Source: Pirellulaceae bacterium (lineage in GTDB: Bacteria > Planctomycetota > Planctomycetia > Pirellulales > Pirellulaceae). From it: a stretch of DNA of 33,447 nucleotides. The position numbers and the translations under genes were made by a program. How positions within the stretch are numbered: position 1 is the first letter of the stretch; every line of letters starts with the position of its first letter. Positions 1-8,455 of the stretch are shown here, one piece after another. Location: positions 13,268 through 46,714 of the forward strand of contig JAKVBY010000060.1 of the NCBI GenBank assembly GCA_022446825.1. The letters run 5' to 3'. Under the pieces are notes generated by a model. That model saw only the letters and a list, made by a program, of their open reading frames with translations. It made no database searches and was not told where the DNA came from.

Positions 1-629
1 CAACATTGTTCTAAGCATGTCTTACCCGCTCATTTTGTGAGATTAAAATAATGTCCGTCCGCGTCTCAGTTGATCGGTTCGCATGTCAGCACCCGGCATG
101 TCAACACCCGGCATGTCAACACCCGGATGAGTAGAACCATTGTACCGAACACATCGCTCCCTCACACTGCCAGCCGTCGTCGATGTCATACCGAGAAAAC
201 CGCAGCACCGGCATCGGGCCCATTAGCAAAGATACCGTCGCGGTACAGTTCTGCATCATCCTACAGACTTCGGAATCCTTCTTCAAACTTGTCGTCCGGC
301 TGCATGCAGAGAACCTCGGTACCAAAGGAAACGACAGCAAGTTGCAGCCGATCTAGGAGATCTCGTCGTCCAAGATCAATTCCCACGGCTTGTGATCGGT
401 ACAAATTTCTTTTTGACTACCTACTAAATTTCCTTCTGCAACAGACCTCAGGTCGCGTCATTGCGCAGCAAACGAGCAAGGCCAATTCCATGTTCTGCTT
501 TGCACAAGGTCCGGTAGGTGTGTGACTCGCATGGTTTCAATGAAATCGCATCCGCCGGCACTTGAACGCTTCTATTATGGAGTCACTCCAACAGATCGAC
601 GCCTGCCAGCTTCTGGCATTATCAGGATT
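1..629. other. Unassigned region, possible decayed coding traces
   Basis: No gene is recognised here. The open frames on both strands are short, compositionally odd and lack known motifs. On the minus strand at roughly 275-400 one frame reads like protein (it contains GTEVLCMQPDDKFEEGF) but meets an in-frame stop. It resumes with a short protein-like stretch containing AELYRDGIFANG before stopping again, so this could be a degraded gene. A triple tandem repeat lies at 81-125. No function is proposed. Confidence 0.35.
81..125. repeat. 15-bp tandem repeat, three copies
   Basis: Three head-to-tail copies of a 15-mer (GCATGTCARCACCCG) are visible. The first copy differs from the other two by one base (G for A at unit position 9). 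The repeat is in non-coding DNA and has no spacers, so it is not a CRISPR. It belongs to a set of similar intergenic mini-repeats in this window (14029, 17110, 31293). Confidence 0.85.
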
Positions 630-654
630 AATGCCCTTACGAAGGCATTTTTTT
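630..654 (+). terminator. Rho-independent terminator-like hairpin
   Basis: A six-base stem (AATGCC at 630-635 pairing with GGCATT at 644-649) encloses an eight-base loop and runs into seven consecutive T (648-654). This is the form of an intrinsic terminator for plus-strand transcription. No convincing gene ends just upstream, so it may close a decayed transcription unit or a small RNA. The stem is short. Confidence 0.4.
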
Positions 655-827
655 GATTGACAACAACGTTGTCCGTTGCAACATTTCCTTCCACTTAACG
701 TTGCGGTGGAGCTGGGTTGCCGTAGAGCCAGTCCCAACACCTTATCCTCGTTGACCGGCGGCGTTATAACCTTGGGCCTTTTCAAAAAGAAAATGACGAA
801 TGCAGGAGTCTCTCATCGCTCAGATTT

Positions 828-911
828 GTTGACCCTGGTATGCTGCCAAAAAGACGCTGTGGATGAATTTTCAGGTGAGTTGACCCTGGTTCGATTGTTC
901 CGACCTGAAAA
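828..911. promoter_or_regulatory. Direct/inverted repeat cluster upstream of the GH32-like gene
   Basis: The 12-mer GTTGACCCTGGT occurs exactly twice, at 828-839 and 879-890. The second copy sits inside the loop of a 9-bp inverted repeat (TTTTCAGGT at 868-876, ACCTGAAAA at 903-911). The cluster lies about 140-220 bases before the start codon at 1050, in a non-coding gap. It could be an operator for the glycosidase gene, but no regulator gene is adjacent and this role is inferred. Confidence 0.35.
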
Positions 912-975
912 ATAATCGCCCACCACATCAGAAAAAGCATTGACCTATGTCGGACCTCTACTGTTCTGTGGCCAG

Positions 976-991
976 CACTGCCGTAGATCCG
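976..991. repeat. Copy of a dispersed 16-bp intergenic repeat
   Basis: CACTGCCGTAGATCCG here differs by one base from CACTGCCGTAGATGCG at 11861-11876 and by a few from the neighbouring copy at 11841-11856. All copies are in gaps between genes. Function unknown. Confidence 0.5.
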
Positions 992-1049
992 TCGTTCACT
1001 CACACCCAACCCTGGACTTAAGTCGTTGACGCAATCTAAAGGTAACTTT

Positions 1050-2603
1050 ATGAAATCGACTATCGCGACCTTCACTATCCTACTTCTGGTACCCTTCGTT
1101 ACGCTGCAGGCCGACGACAAACCCTCCAGGTCAGCTCAGGTGGACACCGTTCCACCGGACCGCATACTCAACTACCACCTCATGCACCCGGGAGGTCCTA
1201 GTGCGCCAGGTGATCCTAACGCCGCTTTCTATCTGGACGGCGTCTACCATCTGCACTACATCCTGGCACACCCCTGGAAAGAACAGACTTCTTTCAGTTT
1301 TGTCCATGTCACGAGCCCTGACATGCTGCATTGGACCTGGCAAGCCACCAAGCTACAGCCCAACTTCACGGGCCACGGCATGTACAGTGGCACCGGCTTT
1401 ATCACCAAAGATGGCCAACCCGCTGCCATCTATCACGGCGCTGGATCGGGCACAAATCAAATCGTCCTCGCCAAGAACCGCCAACTCTCTGCCTGGGAAA
1501 AACCCTATCCGGTCAAAGTACAAAACGCGGATGGTACGGAGGCAAAGATCAAACACTGGGATCCAGATTGTTTTCTCATGGGAGACACCTACTACGCCAT
1601 CTCAGGCGATGAAACCCCACCACTACTCAAGTCGACGGACTTAAAAGTCTGGACTCCGGTCGGCGACTTTCTACGAGATCAGTTGCCCGATGTCTGCGTG
1701 GGTGAAGACATCTCCTGTGCAAATTTCTTTCCGCTGGGCAACAAGTGGATGCTCCTCTGTATCAGCCATATGGTCGGCTGCCGTTACTATCTCGGTGAAT
1801 GGGATGCAAAAGCTGAACAATTTGTCCCGGAGAAACATGGCCGTATGAACTGGCGGCGTGACGACCAAAGTCTTTGGGGACAGCCCCCATGGCGAGTTGA
1901 TTTTTTTGCACCGGAAAGCCTCCGCACCCGCGATGGTCGCCGCGTGATGTGGGCTTGGTGCGCCACCCTTGGAAAAACCGACGGTAATATGGATCGTCAC
2001 ACCATTCAGTCGTTGCCACGCGAACTGAGCCTGCCTGCTGACGGTAACTTGCGCATCCAACCCTTGAGCGAGCTCGAAACACTTCGCCACAACCCTATAG
2101 AGCTAATGGATATCACGATCAACGAGCTCACCACAGAGGTGCTCGCTCAAGGTGCACCCATAGGGAAAAAGATCGCAACACTTCCCAGTGACGCCGTCGA
2201 GATTCGCATCACTGTTGCCCGCGAGCAAGCTGCTCGAAAACTCTTTGGATTTACCCTCTTCTCAGACGGGCAAGGAGGCGGGCTGCCCATCCTGCTGCGT
2301 CCCGAAACCGGCACCCTCCGCGTCGGCACTGCTGAAGCACCGTTCTCAATCGCAGACTTACCCCCCCATGAAGACCTGGAATTGCGCATCTACGTCGACA
2401 AGTACGTCGTCGAAGTCTTTGCCAACAATCGTCAAGCGATGCTCACCATGCATGCAGACCACCTCCACAAACGCGATCTTTGCGCCTTCAGCGTAGGAGC
2501 CCCAACCGCAATCAAAAAAGTGGAAGTCTGGCAGCTCCACCCTACGAATCAAGGTTTTCATGAGGCGCAGAAAAATCTCATTTGGCAACCGAAAACCAAG
2601 TAA
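1050..2603 (+). CDS. Secreted GH32-like glycoside hydrolase (fructan/invertase fold)
   Basis: Likely a beta-fructosidase-type glycosidase of family GH32, hydrolysing fructose-containing or related sugars outside the cytoplasm. The 517-residue protein has an N-terminal signal peptide (about 1-21), then a five-bladed-propeller domain. In order it has GDPNA (54-58, nucleophile Asp55, matching the family NDPNG), HWDPD (169-173, counterpart of RDP), and GEDISC before FFPLGNKW (Glu219, counterpart of the acid/base Glu of the EC motif). Further on is a DFFAPES segment corresponding to the family's D-x-YAPQ. The last 150 or so residues form the usual beta-sandwich, with an EVFAN motif close to the end. 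The ATG at 1050 is preferred over the upstream TTG (1026) because it begins the leader and has AAAGG about seven bases upstream. The motifs are divergent from classical invertases, so the substrate is uncertain. It converges with the DUF1501 gene. Confidence 0.85.
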   Translation: MKSTIATFTILLLVPFVTLQADDKPSRSAQVDTVPPDRILNYHLMHPGGPSAPGDPNAAFYLDGVYHLHYILAHPWKEQTSFSFVHVTSPDMLHWTWQATKLQPNFTGHGMYSGTGFITKDGQPAAIYHGAGSGTNQIVLAKNRQLSAWEKPYPVKVQNADGTEAKIKHWDPDCFLMGDTYYAISGDETPPLLKSTDLKVWTPVGDFLRDQLPDVCVGEDISCANFFPLGNKWMLLCISHMVGCRYYLGEWDAKAEQFVPEKHGRMNWRRDDQSLWGQPPWRVDFFAPESLRTRDGRRVMWAWCATLGKTDGNMDRHTIQSLPRELSLPADGNLRIQPLSELETLRHNPIELMDITINELTTEVLAQGAPIGKKIATLPSDAVEIRITVAREQAARKLFGFTLFSDGQGGGLPILLRPETGTLRVGTAEAPFSIADLPPHEDLELRIYVDKYVVEVFANNRQAMLTMHADHLHKRDLCAFSVGAPTAIKKVEVWQLHPTNQGFHEAQKNLIWQPKTK

Positions 2604-2869
2604 AATCGAGCCAAACCACGCATTTGAAAACGCTGAGAGTTCGGTACAGCCGAGGATGAAATTTCTGCAACTTCACCTCGATGAGGCGGCGCGAACACGA
2701 GCGAAACAGGCAGAATCGGAACAGGGACAAGCAGGATGGCCAGAAGCAACAGAAGAGCAACTCCTCGGATGAACGCGATCGATGCCCGGAGCAGCTCGAT
2801 TGGCATCACGGGCTGCAAAAAAAGACGCGCCGTTGCAGACAGACTTCAGCCGCTTATTGAGCTGCGCCC
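2604..2869. other. Convergent intergenic spacer
   Basis: This gap lies between the 3' ends of the GH32-like gene and the DUF1501 gene. No clear T-tract terminator is visible. A hydrophobic minus-strand frame crosses it but was rejected as a gene. Confidence 0.5.
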
Positions 2870-4255
2870 TTAAGCGATTAGTTCCCCGATCAGTTGACCA
2901 CCAAACTGGCTGAGTTGCTTGTAACGGCCGGCATGAAAATAAGTGAGTTTATTGTCATCAAGTCCCAACAATCGCAAGAGTGTCACGTGAAAGTCACGTA
3001 ATGGATGCACTGACTCGACGGCCTCCATACCGAGTTCATCAGTTGCTCCAATCGTGTGTCCTGCTTTCACTCCACCACCTGCCAGCCACACAGTCATCGC
3101 CTGCGGGTTGTGATCGCGACCATATTTAATACCACCTCGTATGCCGTTGTCGGGAGTGCGACCAAATTCACCCATCCAAACAATCAATGTCTCGTCCAGC
3201 AATCCACGTTGCTTCAAATCTTTTATCAGTGCAGCAATCGGCTGATCCACTCGTTTGATCATGGCACCATGGGCGCGCTGAATGTAATCGTGACTATCCC
3301 AAGTACCCGCATAGAGTTGCACGAACCGCACACCCTTTTCAATCAGCTTCCGCGCCAATAAACAACGTCGCCCAAACAGATCGGTTTTTTGCTGATCAAT
3401 CCCGTACATGTGGTGAGTCGCTCGTGACTCCTCTGCAAGGTTAACGAGATCTGGCACTTGAGTCTGCATGCGAAAAGCTAATTCATAATTCCGCATCCGA
3501 GCTGCCAATTGATCGTTTTGCGGACGTTGTTGGGCATGTCGGGAATTTAAGGTCGTCAGCAAATCCAAGTTAAGTCGCTGTTGTTGACGCGTGACGCCGC
3601 GCGGAGGATGAATATCTAAAAGTGGCGACCCCTGCGGACGAAATGCTGTCCCCTGGTATTCCGTCGGCAAAAATCCATTGTTCCAGTTAGACGCGCCGCC
3701 TTGAGGGTAGGAGACTTCTGGCAATACAACAAAGCCTGGCAAATCCGAATTCTCGGTGCCCAAACCCAGATTAACCCAGGCCCCCAGGGCGGGATCACCA
3801 CCGAGCCGATTCCCTGTATTGACGTGATAATTCGCAGCCGGATGATTCACCGAAGTCACCTGCAAGCCTCGGTAGAAACAAATTTCATCCGCCACACTGG
3901 CTAAGTGCGACCACTCGGTATTCATGTCTGCGCCGGATTGCCCTGCTTTGTGAAAGTCAAACGGGGTCTGCACGTAATACCGTTTCCCAGAGGACATTGC
4001 ACTCTGCTCATTACCCTGACGCTGAAATTCCTGCTCGTGCAATTCTTTTAATTTTGGCTTGGGATCGAAGTTATCGATATGCGATGGGCCACCTTCCATA
4101 TACAAGAAAATACAGGATTTGGCTTTGGCACTGGGAAAGTCCAGTTCTGGCGTGCCAATTCCACCTGCAGCGTGCGTCTTCTCGCCCAGCATGGCAGATA
4201 TCGCAATGCTCCCCAAACCAGCATTCAGTCCGTAGAGGAATTGCCGTCGATCCAT
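2870..4255 (-). CDS. DUF1501 family exported protein
   Basis: A member of DUF1501 (PF07394), a large planctomycete family related to the sulfatase/alkaline phosphatase fold and of unknown biochemical role. The 461-residue protein opens with a Tat/Sec-like leader (MDRRQFLYGL, hydrophobic to about 24). The family signature MEGGPSHIDNFDPKP is at 53-67, and WMGEFGRTP plus GRDHNP lie in the C-terminal third, where metal-site residues are expected. The start is the ATG at 4255, because GGAGG lies about ten bases upstream and the leader begins there; an in-frame start at 4309 would overlap the upstream gene. It sits 25 bases downstream of the DUF1549/DUF1553 cytochrome gene and is surely co-transcribed with it, the standard pairing in this phylum. 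The pair is thought to act together in the envelope, but the reaction is not known. Confidence 0.93.
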   Translation of the reverse strand: MDRRQFLYGLNAGLGSIAISAMLGEKTHAAGGIGTPELDFPSAKAKSCIFLYMEGGPSHIDNFDPKPKLKELHEQEFQRQGNEQSAMSSGKRYYVQTPFDFHKAGQSGADMNTEWSHLASVADEICFYRGLQVTSVNHPAANYHVNTGNRLGGDPALGAWVNLGLGTENSDLPGFVVLPEVSYPQGGASNWNNGFLPTEYQGTAFRPQGSPLLDIHPPRGVTRQQQRLNLDLLTTLNSRHAQQRPQNDQLAARMRNYELAFRMQTQVPDLVNLAEESRATHHMYGIDQQKTDLFGRRCLLARKLIEKGVRFVQLYAGTWDSHDYIQRAHGAMIKRVDQPIAALIKDLKQRGLLDETLIVWMGEFGRTPDNGIRGGIKYGRDHNPQAMTVWLAGGGVKAGHTIGATDELGMEAVESVHPLRDFHVTLLRLLGLDDNKLTYFHAGRYKQLSQFGGQLIGELIA

Positions 4256-4280
4256 AGCCCGTTCTCCTCCGCCGTCATGT

Positions 4281-6965
4281 CTAATCGATATAAATGAATT
4301 CGTTCGCATTCAGCAAAACCAAACACAGATCAGCCAATGCACGCGTCCGCACGTCCACTTCATATGGCTGCAAATCCGGTTGGTAATCCTGATACTCAAG
4401 GAGCGGTTCGGTAAAGGTAAACAATTCGCCGGTATTCTCTTCATTGGCTTGGCGCACCACTTCAAAAGGATAGTCCGCCGGCTGCGGTACAATCTGCTCC
4501 TGCATTTCGAGACTTCGCCGCCAATGCAAAAGGGCTGCCTGTGTTTCGTCCTCCGTCGGCCCGCGCCCGAAAGCCAATTCGAATGCACGTTGGATTGCCG
4601 CGTCATCACCCGCCGTCTCGGCGGACACTCGATTTGCAAAGGCCAGCGCTCGCTCAGCGGATTCTTCGCTGTTGAACAACGCAAACACCTGCGGAGTTAC
4701 ATTCGAAGCCTCGCGCATCTCACAAGATTCGTCTGGCGAAGGTTGATTGAATGTGGTCATCAAAGGATCCCTCAATCCACGCATCTTCAACGCATACACC
4801 GAACGACGGTTACGTTGGCTGGCAGTGATATTAGGCACGTAACTAGGAGCAAACGTTCCCATGATCATCCGCGGTTGTAACGCAACTTCCAGATTCATAT
4901 CCGGCCGACTCGGCAATCCGCCCAATTCATGCACTAACTCACCACTTACCTGCAACATCGAATCGCGGATTTCCTCTGCGGTGAGCCGCCGCATCTTGAA
5001 TACCGCATAACTTTTGCGATCCAGGTCCAAAGCGTCAAGTTGTTCAGGATGAGGGTGTGTGCTGCTACGTTGGTAAGCCGCCGTCATCAAAATTATTTTG
5101 TGGAGTTTTTTGATCGACCATCCGCTACGAATGAACTCAACTGCCAACCAATCGAGCAACTCGGGATGCGTCGGTTTACCGCCCGCGGCCCCAAAATTAT
5201 TTGGATTTCCAGCAAGACCTCGTCCAAAGTGATAACCCCAGATGCGGTTGACCATCACCCGTGCAGTCAAGGGATTACGAGGATTGGTCACCCAGTGTGC
5301 AAAGGCACTGCGGCGACCATCCAACGTGGGAGGAATTTCTGTTTCCACCGCAGTCACACTGAGGGCACCTGGAGAGACGACTTGCCCAGGAGAAAACACG
5401 TCTCCTCCCGTGAGAATTGCAGTCTTTTCCAAAATTCCGTTCGTCACATTCGCAGGTTTTTCAAAACGCTTGTGCGAGGTACGCCCAAAATTCGTGTGAC
5501 CGTTGTAAACTCCCAAAGCGAAAGGTTGATAGCGATCCCTGGCTCGCCGGTACAACGTGCTCCATTTCCGACTTAATCGGTCGCGACCAAAGTCGTTGGG
5601 AGTTTGCTGCGGACGATTGATCGTCTGCTTTAAATCATCGAGTGCGGACTCGCGCTGCTCCAGGTACTTTTGATCTTCCTCAAACTGACTGCGATTCTCT
5701 TGAGGTAGAAAAGGAACCTCAAGCTCTGCCAACTGAGTCGTTGCAAAGACTGACTGGATCGCGTAGTAATCCTGAGTAGGGACGGGGTCGAATTTGTGGT
5801 CGTGACATCTGGCGCATTGCAATGCCTGCCCCAAAAACACTTGTCCTACCGATGAGGTGACATCATCCAAAAACTGCTGCCGCGTAATTCGCCCGACCGC
5901 CATCGACGTATGTTCCCAAGGTCCCATGCGTAGAAACCCCAGTCCCAACATCGCATCCGTCGATTCTGAAAATAATTCGTCGGCGGCCAGTTGTTCCTGC
6001 ACAAACTGATCATAGGGTTTGTCATTGTTAAAACTACGAATGACATAGTCACGATACCGCCACGCATTCGGACGTTCAAAGTCATTTGCAAACCCACTGC
6101 TGTCGGCATATCGAACAACATCTAACCAATGTTTCGCCCAGTGTTCCCCATAGCGTGCAGATGCGAGGAGACGGTCGACAAGTAGTTCGTAAGAGTTTTG
6201 AGACCGATCGACAACGAACGCTGCAAGCTCTTCTGGAGAAGGCGGCAGACCGGTGAGGGTGTAACACAGACGCCGCATCAAAATAGCCCGTTCTGCCGGG
6301 CCGGCAACAGCCAGCCCTGCCGGCACACGGTTCTGAATGAAATAGTCAATCGGATTGTCTGTGCCCGCTGGCAATTCCAGTGACATCAATGGTTGATAGG
6401 CCCAGAGACGCGCCGGCTCATAGGTACGGTTCGTCCATTCTTCACTCAGGCCGCCGGACGTCTGGACACGAACCTCTTGCCCACTGCTCCATGGATTTCG
6501 CCCCTGCTGAAGCTGTTTGAATCGTTCCGGATCCGGCCAAGGAGCACCTCTGGTAATCCAGACTTGCAGAAACTCCAACTCCTCTTGCGTCAGACGTTCA
6601 CTCTCCTTGGGCGGCATGGCCTGCCACAGGTCGTGATCGCGCATCGCAGCCAAATAAAGAGGACTCTCTCCGGGACGCCCAGGACTTAGGGAAGATTCAC
6701 CACTCGTCCCACCTTGGAGCATTCCAAGACGAGACGTTAAATCCAACTCTCCTTCGAGTTCTTGTGGCGCATCGCCGTGACAGGCAAAGCATTTGTTCAC
6801 TAACATCGTGTGAATCTGAAAAACAAAAATTTGCTCCGGATCTCTCCGTAGTTCCGTCAGTTCTTCTGTGGCTCGCAGCGTCAGCCCTTCTCCCAGCAAA
6901 CCTGCAAGTATAAGGAACCACCTCGTTCGATCGGCCCACGATCTGAATGATGCTTTGGATTTCAT
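4281..6965 (-). CDS. PSCyt1-DUF1549-DUF1553 cytochrome-type protein
   Basis: A large exported planctomycete protein of 894 residues with predicted haem attachment. After a basic, hydrophobic leader (about 1-32) comes the PSCyt1 domain (PF07635) with C59-FA-CH63 and a downstream MPP motif (117-119). DUF1549 (PF07583) spans about 203-410, including NPIDYFI, LTGLPPSPEE, HWLDVVRYADS and a second CxxCH motif, C384-AR-CH388, followed by DHKFDPVP. DUF1553 (PF07587) fills the C-terminal half, with NPLTARVMVNRIW as the recognisable segment. Length is typical for the family. The ATG at 6965 fits the leader best; a TTG at 7013 would add 16 residues without a better ribosome site. It is followed 25 bases later by DUF1501. 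The role is probably electron transfer or a structural task at the membrane, unproven. Confidence 0.93.
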   Translation of the reverse strand: MKSKASFRSWADRTRWFLILAGLLGEGLTLRATEELTELRRDPEQIFVFQIHTMLVNKCFACHGDAPQELEGELDLTSRLGMLQGGTSGESSLSPGRPGESPLYLAAMRDHDLWQAMPPKESERLTQEELEFLQVWITRGAPWPDPERFKQLQQGRNPWSSGQEVRVQTSGGLSEEWTNRTYEPARLWAYQPLMSLELPAGTDNPIDYFIQNRVPAGLAVAGPAERAILMRRLCYTLTGLPPSPEELAAFVVDRSQNSYELLVDRLLASARYGEHWAKHWLDVVRYADSSGFANDFERPNAWRYRDYVIRSFNNDKPYDQFVQEQLAADELFSESTDAMLGLGFLRMGPWEHTSMAVGRITRQQFLDDVTSSVGQVFLGQALQCARCHDHKFDPVPTQDYYAIQSVFATTQLAELEVPFLPQENRSQFEEDQKYLEQRESALDDLKQTINRPQQTPNDFGRDRLSRKWSTLYRRARDRYQPFALGVYNGHTNFGRTSHKRFEKPANVTNGILEKTAILTGGDVFSPGQVVSPGALSVTAVETEIPPTLDGRRSAFAHWVTNPRNPLTARVMVNRIWGYHFGRGLAGNPNNFGAAGGKPTHPELLDWLAVEFIRSGWSIKKLHKIILMTAAYQRSSTHPHPEQLDALDLDRKSYAVFKMRRLTAEEIRDSMLQVSGELVHELGGLPSRPDMNLEVALQPRMIMGTFAPSYVPNITASQRNRRSVYALKMRGLRDPLMTTFNQPSPDESCEMREASNVTPQVFALFNSEESAERALAFANRVSAETAGDDAAIQRAFELAFGRGPTEDETQAALLHWRRSLEMQEQIVPQPADYPFEVVRQANEENTGELFTFTEPLLEYQDYQPDLQPYEVDVRTRALADLCLVLLNANEFIYID

Positions 6966-7110
6966 AAAACAGCGGCCGAAAAAATGGTTCCAAGAACGTG
7001 GACATTTCGCCAATTCTTAGGCCTTCCCAAGATCCTTCTCATGCTCCAACGGACATTCTATTCTTTGATTAGATCGTACTCCTCGTCAATGGCCTGTTCG
7101 GAAGTGCCTG

Positions 7111-8436
7111 TCAACGTGGTGGCGAAAACACCCAGAAAAATTCGCCCCGATCTCCACCCTGCAGTTGTGCCTGTTCGTCTAGGAATTCAACTTCGGCCTG
7201 CAATTCCTCGGCTGACCAGCCCAGGCAAGACCTCATTTTGAGAGATCGCATGTCATAATCCATGTCATAGCTCTCCGGAGCTCGCACCATCAGAGCCGAC
7301 GGCAGAACCACGCAATGATAGACACGCAGCGCACACGGCAATTCTCGAGCTCGGTGGAAACTTTTGCGGAAGTTTTCGGGTCCATCACCAGGCAAACCGA
7401 GAATGATCTCCAAAGCAACGCTCGAAATGTCTGTCAGTAGTTGCAAGTGGTTGTCAAACTGTTGTTCATCGTAAGAACGTTCGACATGTGCCAAAACTTC
7501 GTTGTCGAAGGACTGCAATCCCATACCGACCAGCGGACGACCAATGTCCCTTAGAAAGTCGAGATGAATCGGTTGTATCTTAGCTGGATATACTTCGCAG
7601 ATAAAATGACGATCTTCAAATACCTGAGTTTCGCGCGCAGCAATATGAAGATTCTTGAACGCGATTTGATTCAAGTTGAGCCCGGCATCGACCAACAACG
7701 CACCCTGGACCTCGTGCCGTCGCATTCCCTCAAACTCACGGCATAAATCTTCTACACTTCGTACTCGCTTGGGCGACTCCATCGTGCCCCACTCACAAAA
7801 CGAACAAGTAAAAGGACAGCCGCGGTAAGTTTGTAACACGCCCAACCCCCCCGGCGACGCCAAGCCCATTTGATACGGTGACGCAAGCTCATTGAGGTCT
7901 CCTAAAGGGCGAGCCGGCGACTCAAACCAATCGTCATCCATGGGCAGGATGACTCCGGCAATCTTACTCAGCGCGTCAAAAGTCCGCTCCCGGTTCAACA
8001 CAATATCAAGAAACGTCAGCTCCCCTTCCGTGCTCACCAAGGCATCGACGTATTGACGCATCGAAAGGTAAGGGGGCAGGTTCATCATGCTTGGGCGCGC
8101 GGATGGCCCGCCGAGTACAATTAGTCGACTGGGATCAGCCAGTTTCAAATGCTGCGCTACTTCCAAGAAAAACGGAAACGACCAGAGATAGCAAGAAAAA
8201 CCAATCACATCTGGATCAAACCACAACAGATCGCTGACCACTTGATTCAAATCCGGTTCAACCAAGTCATAGATCTGCAATTCCAAGTCAGGCAACTCAG
8301 CAGCTCGCAAGGTCGCTTCGACCATCCGCATTCCGTGATTGGAAATCAGCTGTGGTGATGCCGGGTCCTGCGGTGCATATTGGGCCAGCAAAGCAACGCG
8401 ACGTCCGTCCCGACGCTGGCTTGTAGTCGTGATCAT
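7111..8436 (-). CDS. Cobalamin-type radical SAM protein, second of a tandem pair
   Basis: A 441-residue protein with the layout of the B12-binding radical SAM class. An N-terminal Rossmann-like domain (about 12-145, with DVIGFSCYLWS and VLGGPSARP) is followed by a radical SAM barrel carrying the [4Fe-4S] motif C207-PFT-C211-SF-C214 and then EWG. Barrel signatures follow: LLVDAGLNLN (about 247-256), a GMGLQS strand and EIILGLPGD. The tail is aromatic (FFWVF). The classical DxHxxG cobalamin-ligand motif is absent, which is common in this class. The start ATG at 8436 has AGGAG twelve bases upstream, a long spacing. It lies 19 bases after its paralogue and ends 145 bases before the cytochrome gene. 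These enzymes do methylations or other radical chemistry, but no substrate is indicated here. Confidence 0.88.
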   Translation of the reverse strand: MITTTSQRRDGRRVALLAQYAPQDPASPQLISNHGMRMVEATLRAAELPDLELQIYDLVEPDLNQVVSDLLWFDPDVIGFSCYLWSFPFFLEVAQHLKLADPSRLIVLGGPSARPSMMNLPPYLSMRQYVDALVSTEGELTFLDIVLNRERTFDALSKIAGVILPMDDDWFESPARPLGDLNELASPYQMGLASPGGLGVLQTYRGCPFTCSFCEWGTMESPKRVRSVEDLCREFEGMRRHEVQGALLVDAGLNLNQIAFKNLHIAARETQVFEDRHFICEVYPAKIQPIHLDFLRDIGRPLVGMGLQSFDNEVLAHVERSYDEQQFDNHLQLLTDISSVALEIILGLPGDGPENFRKSFHRARELPCALRVYHCVVLPSALMVRAPESYDMDYDMRSLKMRSCLGWSAEELQAEVEFLDEQAQLQGGDRGEFFWVFSPPR

Positions 8437-8455
8437 AGCCGGTACATGCTCCTGG

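Noticed and set aside
70-525. 151-codon plus-strand frame at the window start
   Set aside because: It is rich in S, R and T, includes the tandem repeat as NTRHVNTRHV-like residues, and has no motif or good start. It looks non-coding.
2558-2818. Hydrophobic minus-strand frame between convergent genes
   Set aside because: It overlaps the end of the GH32-like gene and has no recognisable family or ribosome site. The hydrophobic run can arise from antisense of polar codons.
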